Assembly: GCA_963770035.1 (NCBI GenBank)
Contig: CAVYON010000071.1
Coordinates: forward strand, 178,912-242,911
Source: Roseiarcus sp963770035
GTDB lineage: Bacteria > Pseudomonadota > Alphaproteobacteria > Rhizobiales > Beijerinckiaceae
DNA: 64,000 nt
Reading direction: 5' to 3'
Shown here: positions 1 to 8,791 of the stretch, in pieces
Numbering within the stretch: the stretch's first letter is position 1
How the letters are laid out: each line of letters opens with the position of its first letter
The notes under the pieces: generated by a model
Database searches by the model: none
What the model was told of the DNA's origin: nothing
Seen by the model: only the letters and a program-made list of their open reading frames with translations
Position numbers and translations under genes: made by a program

Positions 1-218
1 GTCGCGTCGACGGCGGCTTCATCGTCAAGACCGGCGGCAAGGAGACCTTGGTCAAGGCGGAGTCGGCGATCCTCGCCGTCGGCTACGATCCGGAGCGGCG
101 GCTCTACGACGAGGTCCGCAACAAGGTCCCGGAAGCCTATCTCTTCGGCGACGCCCGCCGCGTGCAGAACATCATGTACGCAATCTGGGACGCCTACGAG
201 GTGGCGCGGGCGTTGTAA
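1..218 (+). CDS. FAD/NAD(P)-dependent oxidoreductase, C-terminal end only (dienoyl-CoA reductase/OYE-like)
   Basis: Only the last 71 codons are in the window. They read from base 3 and stop with TAA at 216-218. The tail has a conserved 'SAILAVGYDPERRLYDE' stretch and then 'YLFGDARRVQNIMYAI', where GDA is the usual FAD-contacting motif near the end of a two-dinucleotide-binding flavoprotein. This pattern matches the C-terminal pyridine-nucleotide-disulphide oxidoreductase module of 2,4-dienoyl-CoA reductase / NADH:flavin oxidoreductases. The N-terminal TIM barrel that would settle the family lies upstream of the window, so the substrate cannot be stated. The family is inferred from the tail alone. 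Confidence 0.6.
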   Translation, partial: RVDGGFIVKTGGKETLVKAESAILAVGYDPERRLYDEVRNKVPEAYLFGDARRVQNIMYAIWDAYEVARAL

Positions 219-219
219 G

Positions 220-1193
220 CGCGTTTCGATTGCGGCGGGCGACGAGCGGCGCCTGCCGTTTCGGCTCTCGAATCGTGATTTTTCAAGAGGTTGCAGCGCG
301 ATCCGGTTCCGCCCTCCGCCCGGTTTGGCGGGCGTCGGGAGGCGGTCCGGGACGTCGGCCCAAACCGCGATCGCGTCGGCCTCCGGCTCCGGCGCCTTGG
401 CGCGCTGCCGCAAGGAAAGAGGCGACCCGCGCCATCCTGGCTCCCGAATCCAGACTTTTCAGAAGGTTGCCGCGCCCTTCGGTCCCCCTTTCGCCGTCCT
501 CTTCTGCTAAGTCTGGAGGGCCGCAGCGCGCCTTGGCCCTTCGTATTCGCGTCGGCCTCCGCCTCCCTCTCCTCGCCGCGCCCCTCTTCCGCAAGCAGAA
601 ACGCGACCTGCGCCGTTTCGGCTCCCGAATCGAGAGTCTTCAGGACGTTGCGCCGCTTTTCGGTTCCGCCCTCCTTCTCCTGCGCAGACAGGTCGGCAAG
701 GAGGCGGCAATCCGGGAGCAGGGCGGCGTCCGCCGCCTCCTCCTCGCCCCGATCCTCTTCGGCAAGGGGAGAACCGGCCGGCGCCGTTCCGGCTCCCGAA
801 ACGATATTTTTCAAGGGTTTGCACCGCTTTTCGGTTCCGCCCTACTCCGCCGACGCCACAGTGGCGGCCGAGCTCGCGCGCGATCCTGACCACCCGGTCG
901 ACCGTTGCGAGGGTCCTCGCCGACATCGCGCCGTAGGGCGTCCTGAGCGCCTGATACAGGCGGTTGACCTGCACGGCGATGAGCGTGTCGGCGGCCTCGA
1001 AGGCGCGGCAGGCTATGAGGGCGCTGGCGGACTTCAGCGCCCTAAGCTCGCTCACGGCCTCGCGCGCCGCGATCTCGGCCATCGACTGGCCGCCCGTTCA
1101 GGAAACCGATGACCCGCCGCTCGCGCTCGGCAGGCGAACGGTCGCGGCGGACAAGCGGTCGAGCGGGGCGGCGACGTTGGCGAGGCTGGACAT
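220..1193 (-). pseudogene. decayed HTH protein with four repeated linker segments
   Basis: Reading leftwards from an ATG at 1191-1193, coding-like sequence appears in pieces: 'MSSLANVAAPLDRL', then in another frame 'AERERRVIGFLNGR', then from 1082 'MAEIAAREAVSELRALKSA' and on to 'ATVDRVVRIARELGRHC'. At least two frameshifts are needed to join them. The joined part is clearly related to the intact protein at 40940-41494 (compare 'SMAEIAAREAVS' with 'SMKDIAAEEGVS', and the shared Arg-Leu helix ending in H/Y-C). The remainder, about 250-830, holds four imperfect copies of a roughly 35-base segment spaced about 170-185 bases apart. They would encode repeated linkers in the C-terminal half. The function is unknown; the N-terminal part resembles a sigma-like helix-turn-helix. 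I read this as a dead paralogue. Confidence 0.45.
258..830. repeat. four dispersed copies of a ~35-bp direct repeat
   Basis: Four related segments begin near 258, 438, 618 and 788. Each has the core GGCTCCCGAA followed by a short variable stretch, then TTTTCA(A)GA and GTTGC, and most continue into TTCGGTTCCGCCCT. Spacing is close to 170-185 bases, so a longer unit was duplicated and the cores stayed conserved. They lie in the C-terminal half of the decayed gene on the minus strand, where they would encode repeated peptide linkers. Confidence 0.6.
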
Positions 1194-1312
1194 GGGATCG
1201 GCTCTGTTTCCGTTATTCGGAATATAGTACGCCATGTTTTCAGATTTGGCAAGAAATTGCCGCCCGCTCTCATAGCGTTGGCTGCTGGCGCCGGCAGAAA
1301 CCGCTCCTCCGC

Positions 1313-1353
1313 GTCATGGCCGGGCCTGTCCCGGGGACAGGCCCGGCCATGAC
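1313..1353. repeat. perfect 41-bp palindrome, REP-like element
   Basis: The arm GTCATGGCCGGGCCTGTCC is followed by CGG and the exact reverse complement of the arm. This gives a 19-bp perfect stem with a 3-base loop. GTCATGGCCGGGC...GTCC is the sort of sequence found in dispersed extragenic palindromes of alphaproteobacteria. There is no T-tract, so it is a poor intrinsic terminator. Confidence 0.7.
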
Positions 1354-1980
1354 GGCTTGTCAGGATCGCCGGCTGGGTCGCTTACGCTTGGTAAACCGAT
1401 GCGGAACGCGATAGGAGCGTTGTCGCTTCTCCCGAGCGCAAGCGACGCTGCCGGGGCGCTCGGCGTCAAACCCGAGTGCCCGGAGCGTGGTGGCTCAGCG
1501 CGGCAGGAGGGGCCGCGGGCGGAAACTGATCGAACTCGATCCGATTCCGGCCCTCAAGCGTCGGTGGGCAGGCGTCATCTCCGCCCGCAGGGCCGTTCAT
1601 CGGAGCCGGAAAAGCCCTCATGACGCGAGAGAGCAGCCATCTGGGCGCCTGATTTTTGCACCACGCCACCTTAAGTGGCCCCGGTTCATGTTTAGAAAAT
1701 CTCGCATTCTGCAAACCGGCAACGGCAGCGAAGGGCGGACTCCAGCCCTCCAGCAGCGGTGGTCGCCCCGGGAACGGCGGGAGTCCGCCCGAAAGCACGC
1801 ATTGATCGAGGTTCCAATAGACCGCGGGCCGCAGCGCGGGGTACTGCCCAATGTCATCAATTTGAAGAGGAACGGAACCGCAATCCGCTTCTGGCGTGGC
1901 GCGCGAGTGCAGACGCAGTATATGTGATCGTCCGCGAAGCAAGAGCTCTGGCAGAAGAGGATTACATGGCCTCGTCGAGC
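1354..1980. other. no recognisable gene
   Basis: Open frames exist on both strands here (1466-1942 minus and 1487-1927 plus), but neither shows a recognisable domain, a good ribosome site or protein-like composition. The stretch ends at the presumed edge of the insertion sequence. It may be debris next to that element. Confidence 0.4.
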
Positions 1981-3464
1981 GGCTCTCCGTAGTACGACAT
2001 GAAAATCATCGGTTCCTCGCTGTTCGGAGTGGGTAGCGTGGCTAAGCGGGCAGTCTGAGGTCGAGCTTGCCGGCGAGCAGATAGACCATTGCCTTGAGAT
2101 TTCGCGTCGACCGGTAGCCGCGCGCTTTGGCCTTGGCGGCCTGGACCAGGCTGTTGATGCCCTCGATTAGCCCGTTGGCGATTTTGCTGTCGAACCAGCG
2201 TAGGATGCCGTCCCAGTGGCGCTTGACCGTGCGTGCGGCCTCGATCATCGGTTCGAGCCGGCAGTGGGTGGCCCAGAAGTACCACTTCTTGAGGAACGCG
2301 GTGGCCGTCTGGGTGGAGGGCTGTTCGTAGAGGTTCTGGAAGGCCAGCCGGATTTGATAGGCGCGCGCGGTCTTGAGATGATGGGTGGGCAGGCTGTCGA
2401 GGGTGGCCTTCTGCCGCTCCGACAAGTTGGCGGGATTGCGCAGCCAGATGTAACGTGTGCCGCGCAGCGCGCCTTGCGTCTTCTGTTCGGCTCGACGCAC
2501 CTGATCGACAGCCTCATTGATGATCTTGACGGCGTGGAATTTGTCGAAGGTGATGGCGGCCTCGGGCAGGTTGTCGGCGACGCCCTTGATGAAGGCCGGG
2601 CTCATGTCGATGCAGACTTCGCCGATGGCCTCGGGCGCGCCGCGATGGGCTGTGAGGTCCTGGACGAACGCGGCGACCGTGGCGGCGTCGCGGCCTTCGG
2701 TGGCGAACAGCACTCGGGCTTGGTCGATATCGACGAACAGCGAGATATAGTCGTGACCGCGCCGCGCGGCGGTCTCGTCGATGGCGACCCGCGTGACGCT
2801 GGCGGCGTCGGCGCGCGCTCGCGCCTGATCGACGTAGTAATGGATCACGCGCCACAGTTTGGTGTCGTGCTCGCCGACGATCCTGGCGACGGCCTTGACC
2901 GGCATCGCCGGGACCATGGCCATCACCATCGCCTCGAACAGCAGGGTGAAGCCGCTGTCGGGTCGCGCCCACGGCACGGCGATCTTCTTGACGCCGCATT
3001 TCTCGCAGCGCACGCGCGGCACACGGGCGTTCAGATAAGCTTGGTGCTGGAAGAAATTGAGGTGTCGCCAGGTCATCCGCTCGGTGTCGTAGGCCGGGCA
3101 GTCCGCCGCGCCGCAGGTCGGGCAGGCGAAGCGGCTGCCTGGCCCGAAGTCGATCTCGACATCCAGGCGATGCGCCTCGGCGTCGAAGTGGGCGCCCACC
3201 ACGGTCCATGGCGGCGGCAGGCCGAGCGCCTGCTGCATCAGCGTCGTATCGTTCATGCTTGCCTGTGCATCCTCTCTGTGGAGCCGTCCTGATCAAGACT
3301 GGCGCCGTGCTCGCCGCCGTCAAGGACGCTGCGCGCCGCGCAAGCGCGGTGGCCTTCGGCCATCCTTGACCGCGGCTGCGCGCGGACGCCTTGGGGTCGT
3401 CAGGCCGGGACGAAGAAACGGCCCTCTTCGGCCGAACCAAGAAACATCCCAGGTGGCGTGAGCC
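1981..3464 (-). mobile_element. ISL3-family insertion sequence (ends approximate)
   Basis: One ISL3-type transposase fills most of this span. The left edge begins GGCTCTCCG at 1981, and the right edge, read inward on the minus strand, begins GGCTCACGCC at 3464. Both ends then carry a loosely similar ATG...GGTTC block, as expected for diverged terminal inverted repeats. I could not find the 8-bp target duplication typical of ISL3, so the exact ends are uncertain. The right edge falls inside a secreted-protein gene (minus strand, start at 3981), which supports insertion there. Confidence 0.6.
2042..3256 (-). CDS. ISL3-family transposase
   Basis: The 404-residue protein catalyses DDE transposition of its own element. 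An N-terminal zinc-binding segment 'CPTCGAADCPAY' (about residues 45-56) pairs with 'CEKCG' (about residues 84-88), and a short HTH region follows. The catalytic core includes 'VAIDETAARRGHDY', 'CIDMSPAFIKG' and, near the C terminus, 'NGLIEGINSLVQAAK', which holds the last acidic residue. 'KARGYRSTRNLKAM' is the usual ISL3 ending. The length is normal for ISL3 and the frame is intact, so the element could be active. It is transcribed leftwards and stops 61 bases before the presumed left end. Confidence 0.92.
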   Translation of the reverse strand: MNDTTLMQQALGLPPPWTVVGAHFDAEAHRLDVEIDFGPGSRFACPTCGAADCPAYDTERMTWRHLNFFQHQAYLNARVPRVRCEKCGVKKIAVPWARPDSGFTLLFEAMVMAMVPAMPVKAVARIVGEHDTKLWRVIHYYVDQARARADAASVTRVAIDETAARRGHDYISLFVDIDQARVLFATEGRDAATVAAFVQDLTAHRGAPEAIGEVCIDMSPAFIKGVADNLPEAAITFDKFHAVKIINEAVDQVRRAEQKTQGALRGTRYIWLRNPANLSERQKATLDSLPTHHLKTARAYQIRLAFQNLYEQPSTQTATAFLKKWYFWATHCRLEPMIEAARTVKRHWDGILRWFDSKIANGLIEGINSLVQAAKAKARGYRSTRNLKAMVYLLAGKLDLRLPA

Positions 3465-3981
3465 CTCTCCTCCGGCAAGGGTTAGGAGGCCTCAACCCAT
3501 GCCAAACGGCGAGGAGGCAAATCATCTCAACCGTATCGACGAACTGCGGGTAAGTCACGCCGACCTCTGGCATATCGGTCGAGTCTGGCTGCCTCACTAA
3601 GCAATAGACGACCTTTATGTCAAGGTCTTCTGTGAAATAAACCTTGCGACCGTCGAACACATTGTTGGGGTTTCGCTGCATCTGATTGCAAGCGTCCATC
3701 AAGGCTTCGCGGCCCGCGTCGCTTTCGTCGCTCCCGGCCAGCGGCCTGACAGCGAAAGCCGCCTTCATATTGCGATCCTCGCCGCCGACGAAACAGTAGA
3801 TGATTCTTTCCTCACGGTTCTCGCGGATCGAGACAATCGTTTGGTCCGACCAAATGCGTAGAGCGTTGTCCCGCATCTGCCCGCACGCATCGATCAACAA
3901 AGTGTCGGGGGCGCGCGGCGCTGCATTGGCAAGAGCAGCGCTAGAGCACAGCGCAGCGATGGCGACGAGTTTTCCGAGCAT
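3400..3981 (-). CDS. small exported protein, 3' end replaced by insertion sequence
   Basis: The frame opens with a classical signal peptide, 'MLGKLVAIAALCSSAALANA', and continues as a soluble domain with four cysteines (DACGQM, YCFVGG, DACNQM, YCLVRQ) in two similar halves, suggesting two disulphide-bonded repeats. After 'TYPQFVDTVEMI' the reading runs into the terminal sequence of the ISL3 element near 3464 and stops at 3400, so the natural C terminus is missing. It diverges from the winged-helix regulator at 4175 across about 190 bases. I do not recognise the family. The product probably goes to the periplasm but may not be functional. Confidence 0.6.
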   Translation of the reverse strand: MLGKLVAIAALCSSAALANAAPRAPDTLLIDACGQMRDNALRIWSDQTIVSIRENREERIIYCFVGGEDRNMKAAFAVRPLAGSDESDAGREALMDACNQMQRNPNNVFDGRKVYFTEDLDIKVVYCLVRQPDSTDMPEVGVTYPQFVDTVEMICLLAVWHGLRPPNPCRRRGLTPPGMFLGSAEEGRFFVPA

Positions 3982-4174
3982 TTCTATCCTCCGTTGATCA
4001 CCGGCGGCTCTGCGGATAGTTCGGCTTCGGACGCATGCCGAAAGGACCGAAATCGCCGAAGGCGCAAAAGACTAGCGAAGCGCTGTTAATGGCGAATGCC
4101 GCCGAGGTTGCAGACTTGTAATCCGCGTGTTGCCAGAGGTAATATTGTGCACTCTCTCGAAGGTGGAGAGCCCC

Positions 4175-6048
4175 ATGCGGGGCGTTGAGGGCGACAGCGA
4201 AAGGGCGGCGCAGTCCCCGAAAGGCTGTCTTCGCTTTGGGGGCCTCGCGCTCGATCTCGATTCGTGCACGCTCACCCGCGAGTCGGGAGAGACGATCACC
4301 CTAACGCGCGGAGAGTTTGCTCTCCTCCGGGCCCTGGCCGGCCGGCCAGGTCGGGTGGTCAGCCGCGAGACGCTGCTCGGCGTGGTCTCCAACCGGAATC
4401 TCGAGCCCTTCGATCGCAGCGTGGATGCGTTGATCTGCCGGCTACGGCGCAAGATCGAGCCCGACCAGAAGGCGCCGCGCCTCATCGTTACAGTCCCGGG
4501 TGAAGGTTATCGTTTTGACGGACTGGCGAAGGCGTTCCAATGGGCCACACAACCCGACGACGCTCCGCCCTCCTTGGACAAAGGGGCGGGGGTGACATCG
4601 CCGCTTGAGGTCGGCGTCCCCGCGCAGCCGAAGCCGGCGAAACCGGCGGAGCCCGTAACATCCGCAGCACCCTCGTCGCAGAAGAGGCGTTTCGGGCTCG
4701 GGCCGCTCGCCGCCGCGCTCGCGGCGCTGCTTGTGATCGCGGGTGGTGTGTGGTGGTTCCTCAATGCGAGCCGGCCTACAAGCGTCGCCACGAAGCCGCC
4801 CGCCGAGGCCGCGCGTCTTTCCATCGTCGTCATGCCCTTCGCCAATCTTTCGGGGGATCCGGGGCAGGATTACCTGGTCGACGCCCTGACCGACGAACTG
4901 ACCACCGCTCTCGCGCGCTTCCACAACAGCTTCGTCATTGCGCGCGACACGGCCATGACCTTCAAGGGCAAGTCGATGGACGCCAGGGCGATCGGCAAGG
5001 ATCTGGGCGTGCGCTATGTTCTCGAAGGCTCGGTGCAGTCGAGCGGCGATCGGATGAGGTCAACGCCCAACTCATCGACGCCGACAGCGACGCTCACCTC
5101 TGGGCCGAACAATTCGACACGCCCCGCGCCGATCTTTTGCAGACACAGGACGCGATCGTCGCGCATTTGGCGAACGCACTCGGCTTTCAGTTCCTGCAGG
5201 CCTACGCCGCACGCGTCAAACGGACGCCCGCGGCCAATCGCGACGCCGAGGACTTGGCTCTCCAATGCGCCGCGGGCACGTGGAAGGCCGGAATGATCGG
5301 CAAGGAGGCGGACGCAGCCTACTCGCTCTGCGAACAGGCGCTCGCCATGGATCCCAACAATGTCCGCGCCCTGATGGTATTGGGGGTCAAGTTCCTCATG
5401 CCGGCGAGGCTTGGCCTTTCCGGCGACCCTAGAGGCGACCTCAAGCGGGCCGACGAATTCGAGTCCAAGGCGCTCGCCCTCGACCAAGACTACGCTGCGG
5501 CGCACCTCTTCAAGGGCACCATCCTTCGGTTCCAGGCGCGCATCGAGGAAGGCATCGCCGAACACGAGCGAGCGCTCGCCCTGGACCCGTCCAACGTGTA
5601 CGCCGCCGCCGAGCTGGGCTACGACCACCACAGCCTCGGGGAATTCGACAAAAGTATTAACTATCTCGACAAGGCCATTCTGGCGAGCCCGTACGATCGA
5701 TTGCTTATCTATTGGTACGGCATCAAGGCGTGGGACAATTTCGGGCTGAAGCGTTATGACCAGGCGATTGAACTGGCGCGCCGGTCAATCGCGATCAAGC
5801 CGAACTACAACCCGTATTCGCATGTGGCCCTTGTGGCGGCGCTCGCCTTGACCGATCGTGATGCGGAAGCGCGCGAGGCGCTGCAGCGCTATCTCGCGCT
5901 CCCCTCCACCGGGCCGCTCAGGACGATCGCGGCATGGACCGCGCACCAGATGTCCGTGGTCCCGCAACAGGGCGGAGATCCACGCTACCTCGAGTCGAAT
6001 GAGCGGGTGTACGACGGCCTACGCAAAGCAGGGATGCCTGCGGAGTGA
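4175..6048 (+). CDS. winged-helix/transmembrane/TPR regulator of the CadC/adenylate-cyclase-like type (frameshifted)
   Basis: The start at 4175 is preceded by AGGTGGAG at a good distance; an upstream in-frame ATG at 4127 lacks a site. Residues about 20-115 form an OmpR/PhoB-type winged helix ('LTRGEFALLRALAGRPGRVV', 'RSVDALICRLRRKIE', 'VPGEGYRF'). A proline-rich linker, one membrane helix ('LAAALAALLVIAGGVWWFL') and a periplasmic FlgO/TolB-N-like part ('VVMPFANLSGDPGQDYL') follow, then tetratricopeptide repeats to the end. The frame breaks near 5057: ATGAGGTCAAC should carry one more G to give 'RMRVNAQLIDADSDAHLWA', after which reading continues to 6048. Such proteins bind DNA from the membrane. 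The missing base may be a sequencing error or a real lesion. Confidence 0.75.
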
Positions 6049-6454
6049 ATGAAGGCGCGGGGCGGGAGCGGGCGCGAATGCCCACCGCTTGTCGACGGGC
6101 CGGTGCATCCCCGCTGGTGTCGTTCGCGAAGGGAGTGTGTCAGCAAGGAACGACCGCTCATGGCGCAACCGCAGGCTTTGCGCTGCTCGACCTTGAACGC
6201 CGCAAAAGGGTCGAAGGCGGGCGATCGGCGATCTCTCAAATACCGGCCAATTCTTGGCCTGAACTCATAGAGAGCGACGCGGCGCAGCTCATGCGATACG
6301 CCAAGGCGGAACGTCGGGCCGGATGACATCCGCGCCGTCAAGCCCGCTCAAGCGCAGCGTGTTTCCTCAAATCGCCGGCGCCGCTTGTCCCTCCGTCAGC
6401 CGAAGGCTGGCGGAGGGCGCGCGCTAGCAACGGCTGCCAATCGAAAAGCGCTCG
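6049..6454. other. intergenic, convergent gene ends
   Basis: This gap lies between the TPR regulator and the fucose-isomerase gene on the other strand. Short open frames (6045-6326, 6049-6270) have no recognisable product. The only clear structure is the hairpin at 6389-6417. Confidence 0.5.
6389..6417. terminator. strong hairpin between convergent genes
   Basis: CCCTCCGTCAGCC, GAA, GGCTGGCGGAGGG gives a 13-bp stem with one G-T pair and a 3-base loop. It lies 38 bases downstream of the minus-strand gene end. There is no clear T-tract on either side, so it may be a bidirectional processing or pausing structure rather than a full intrinsic terminator. Confidence 0.5.
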
Positions 6455-8083
6455 TCAGTGGAGCAACGGCGCTCCATCGGGCTTCGCGCCGCAGAGCGAC
6501 ACTTCGAGGCCGAGTTCGGCGGCGAGCGCCGCCTTGGCCGCCATGGCGAGATCAGCGTCCGCGTCCGAGTTGGCGTAGGCGACCTGGATATGGTTCGCCT
6601 TGTGGCGGGCCATCAGCTGGTCGCGCGACACGCCGTGCAGGACGGCGTGCATGATCGGCCATTGCGGCGTGGTGTCGTTCCAGCGCCGCTCCGTCTCCGC
6701 CTTCGGCAGTTCGACGACATGGGCGCGGCCGATATCCATCTTGAGCCGGCCGAACTCGACGAAGACCCGCGACCATACGATCGGGCCGGGCTTGGCGATC
6801 CCGCGCACGGTGCCGCCGCCGAGGCGGAAATACATCGGCGGCTGGCGCAAGCTGTCGGTGCCCGCCCAGCCGCCGATGTGATGGGCCGGCGGCGCCGCGC
6901 CGGAGATCTCGAACACCCAGACATAATCCTTGGTCGACCCGCTGCGGTCGGGGCCGCCCCAGCGAATGTCGTGCAGGGTGGTCTCGACCGGCTGGCCGAG
7001 GGCGCGGTGGACGCGGTTGGTGAACAGGGCGTCGAGGCCCGCGCACTCGTCGACCTCGTTGAAGTGCACGATCGCCTGGCCTTCGCGGATAACGCGGCCG
7101 TCGGCCGTCTTCACCGGCGGACGGTCGTCGTTGTTGAGCATGCCCTCGGCGAGATCGGAGGCGGGCATCAGGTCCTTCATGCCCTGCTGATACTGGATGC
7201 CGATCATGTCGCAACCAAACGTATCGGCGATCCGGGCGGCGGCTATGTACATGCGGCACTGGTCGAGGACCTGGTCGATGGTGAGGTCGGTCGCCGGATC
7301 CTTGCCGAAGTGGAACGTCATGCCCCTGGCGACCAGCCAGTCGTAGACGGCGCGGGCCTCGGCCTCGGGCACCTCGCGCGAGGCGGCGTAGAGCGCCGCC
7401 TGCGACAGGCGCTCCTTGAACACGCCGATCGGGAACAGCAGTTCGTCGGGGATGATGGCGTTGTACATGCCCATGCAGCCCTCGTCGAAAATGCCCATGA
7501 TCGCCCGGCGCCGGCGGAAGCCCGCCGCGACCTCGCGCGCCGCCGCCGCCGCTTTGGCGGGGACGCCGGCCGGGTCGAAGGCGTGCACATGCGAGAGGTC
7601 ATGGGTGACGCGACCCTCGCTCAGCCACTGATTGAGCTTGGCCTTGAACGGTTCGTCGGCGAAGGTCTCGCTCCACAGGGTGGAGTAGGGGACGCCGGCC
7701 TTGGCCAGCGAGCCGTTGAGGTTCAGCATGCCGACGAGGCCCGGCCATTGGCCGGACCAGTTGGCGACCGTCAGGATCGGCGCGCGATGGCCGATGAGGC
7801 CCGGAAGAACGTGATTGGTGTACTGCCAGACCGCCTCGGCCACGATGATCGGCGTGCCCGAGTCGATCTTCGAAAAGATCTCGAGGCCTTCCTTCTGGCT
7901 GGCGATGAAGCCGTGCTTGCGGGCGGGGTCATAGGGGTGGGCGCGCTCGACGTCGACGTCGCAGGCCGCCAGCGCCTCGGCGACTTGCTTCTCCATCGCC
8001 TCCTGCGCGGGCCAGCAGGTTTCGTTGGCGCTCTGGCGCAAATCGCCGCTCGCCGCCATCAGGACTTTTTTGCGCGGAGCCAT
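6455..8083 (-). CDS. L-fucose isomerase-family sugar isomerase
   Basis: The ATG at 8083 follows GGGAG at good spacing and gives 'MAPRKKVLMAASGDLRQSAN'; a longer frame to 8242 has no site and odd composition. The 542-residue product matches the ketol-isomerase fold of L-fucose/L-arabinose isomerases: an N-terminal Rossmann-like part ('CWPAQEAMEKQVAEAL'), 'IIVAEAVWQYTNHVLPG', a central 'GIFDEGCMGMYNAIIPDELL' with acidic residues where family members bind manganese, and a C-terminal beta domain. These enzymes interconvert aldoses and ketoses in the cytosol. No kinase or aldolase for fucose lies nearby, so the real substrate is uncertain. It is probably monocistronic. Confidence 0.75.
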   Translation of the reverse strand: MAPRKKVLMAASGDLRQSANETCWPAQEAMEKQVAEALAACDVDVERAHPYDPARKHGFIASQKEGLEIFSKIDSGTPIIVAEAVWQYTNHVLPGLIGHRAPILTVANWSGQWPGLVGMLNLNGSLAKAGVPYSTLWSETFADEPFKAKLNQWLSEGRVTHDLSHVHAFDPAGVPAKAAAAAREVAAGFRRRRAIMGIFDEGCMGMYNAIIPDELLFPIGVFKERLSQAALYAASREVPEAEARAVYDWLVARGMTFHFGKDPATDLTIDQVLDQCRMYIAAARIADTFGCDMIGIQYQQGMKDLMPASDLAEGMLNNDDRPPVKTADGRVIREGQAIVHFNEVDECAGLDALFTNRVHRALGQPVETTLHDIRWGGPDRSGSTKDYVWVFEISGAAPPAHHIGGWAGTDSLRQPPMYFRLGGGTVRGIAKPGPIVWSRVFVEFGRLKMDIGRAHVVELPKAETERRWNDTTPQWPIMHAVLHGVSRDQLMARHKANHIQVAYANSDADADLAMAAKAALAAELGLEVSLCGAKPDGAPLLH

Positions 8084-8503
8084 TTCGTGTTTCTCCCGTT
8101 GTCGCGTCGCCGTTCGGACGCCGGCGCGCTCGCCGATTCTGGCCCAGGCCGAAGCCGGCCCCGAAGCGCCCGCGGACCCCGCGGGTCCGTCGGACATTTC
8201 CGGCGTGCGCGCGATTGCATCAAACTGGCCCCGAAGGGTCAAGCTCGCCGGCCGGCTTTAGCGGCTTTGAGACGGCGCGAATTGACGCGGCGCAAATCAA
8301 GGGACGCTTTGGTCGCCGGTCGCTGCGCCTCGCGCGGCGCGCATCGGAGTCGTCCTCGAGTGGCGATCGCCGGGACGCCCGCACTTTCTCTGCCGTACGG
8401 CGCGCGCGACCGAAATCGCGCTTGTCCCGGCAGCGACCCCCAAAGGGTGATCTTGATGTGTGAGTTGAATGACCGTACATTTGGCCGCGAAGGATTCCCT
8501 GTC
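8084..8503. other. divergent intergenic region
   Basis: The leader of the fucose-isomerase-family gene (leftward) and of the DUF1778 antitoxin (rightward) share this region. The only sequence feature I can support is the sigma-70-like promoter at 8453-8481. Confidence 0.5.
8453..8481 (+). promoter_or_regulatory. predicted sigma-70 promoter of the DUF1778/GNAT operon
   Basis: TTGATG at 8453-8458 and TACATT at 8476-8481 are separated by exactly 17 bases and lie 22 bases upstream of the antitoxin ATG. That position fits a short or nearly leaderless transcript and is where a type II antitoxin would bind. Confidence 0.45.
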
Positions 8504-8791
8504 ATGCGTCAGAACGTCAGCCGCACCGCCCGCATCGAGGCGCGCATTGCCCCCGCTGCGCTCGAACTCGTCAAACGCGCCGCGGAGCTCGAAGGGCGCA
8601 GCGTCAGCGACTTTGTCGTCTCCGCGGCGCAGGAGGCTGCGCGCCGCACCCTTGCGGACACGCACATGATCCGTCTCTCCCTGGAGGATCAGAGGGCGTT
8701 TGCCGATGCGATCCTCGACCCACCCGACCCGAACGACGCCATGCGCCGCGCCGCCGCCGCGCATCGCGTCCACGTAACGAACGCGGGGTGA
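8504..8791 (+). CDS. DUF1778 (TacA-type) antitoxin
   Basis: This is a 95-residue ribbon-helix-helix antitoxin. Residues 5-45 ('RTARIEARIAPAALELVKRA', then 'EGRSVSDFVVSAAQEAA') form the RHH DNA-binding unit. The C-terminal tail, 'LSLEDQRAFADAILDPPDPN', is the toxin-neutralising segment typical of DUF1778. ATG at 8504 is the first start after the predicted promoter. Its TGA overlaps the GTG of the GNAT partner (GTGA), so the two are translationally coupled. It should repress its own promoter alone or with the toxin. The gene is intact, unlike its partner. Confidence 0.85.
   Translation: MRQNVSRTARIEARIAPAALELVKRAAELEGRSVSDFVVSAAQEAARRTLADTHMIRLSLEDQRAFADAILDPPDPNDAMRRAAAAHRVHVTNAG

Noticed and set aside
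1466..1942. Overlapping open frames on both strands left of the ISL3 element
   Set aside because: No homology, no ribosome site, and the composition is not protein-like on either strand.
1971..3472. An 8-bp target-site duplication flanking the ISL3 element
   Set aside because: The bases outside the presumed ends (CGTCGAGC and CTCTCCTC) do not match, so either the ends are misplaced or the copy is old.
6458..8791. A 777-codon open frame on the plus strand opposite the fucose-isomerase-family gene
   Set aside because: It is antisense to a conserved protein and only its last 95 codons (8504 on) are real, as the DUF1778 antitoxin.
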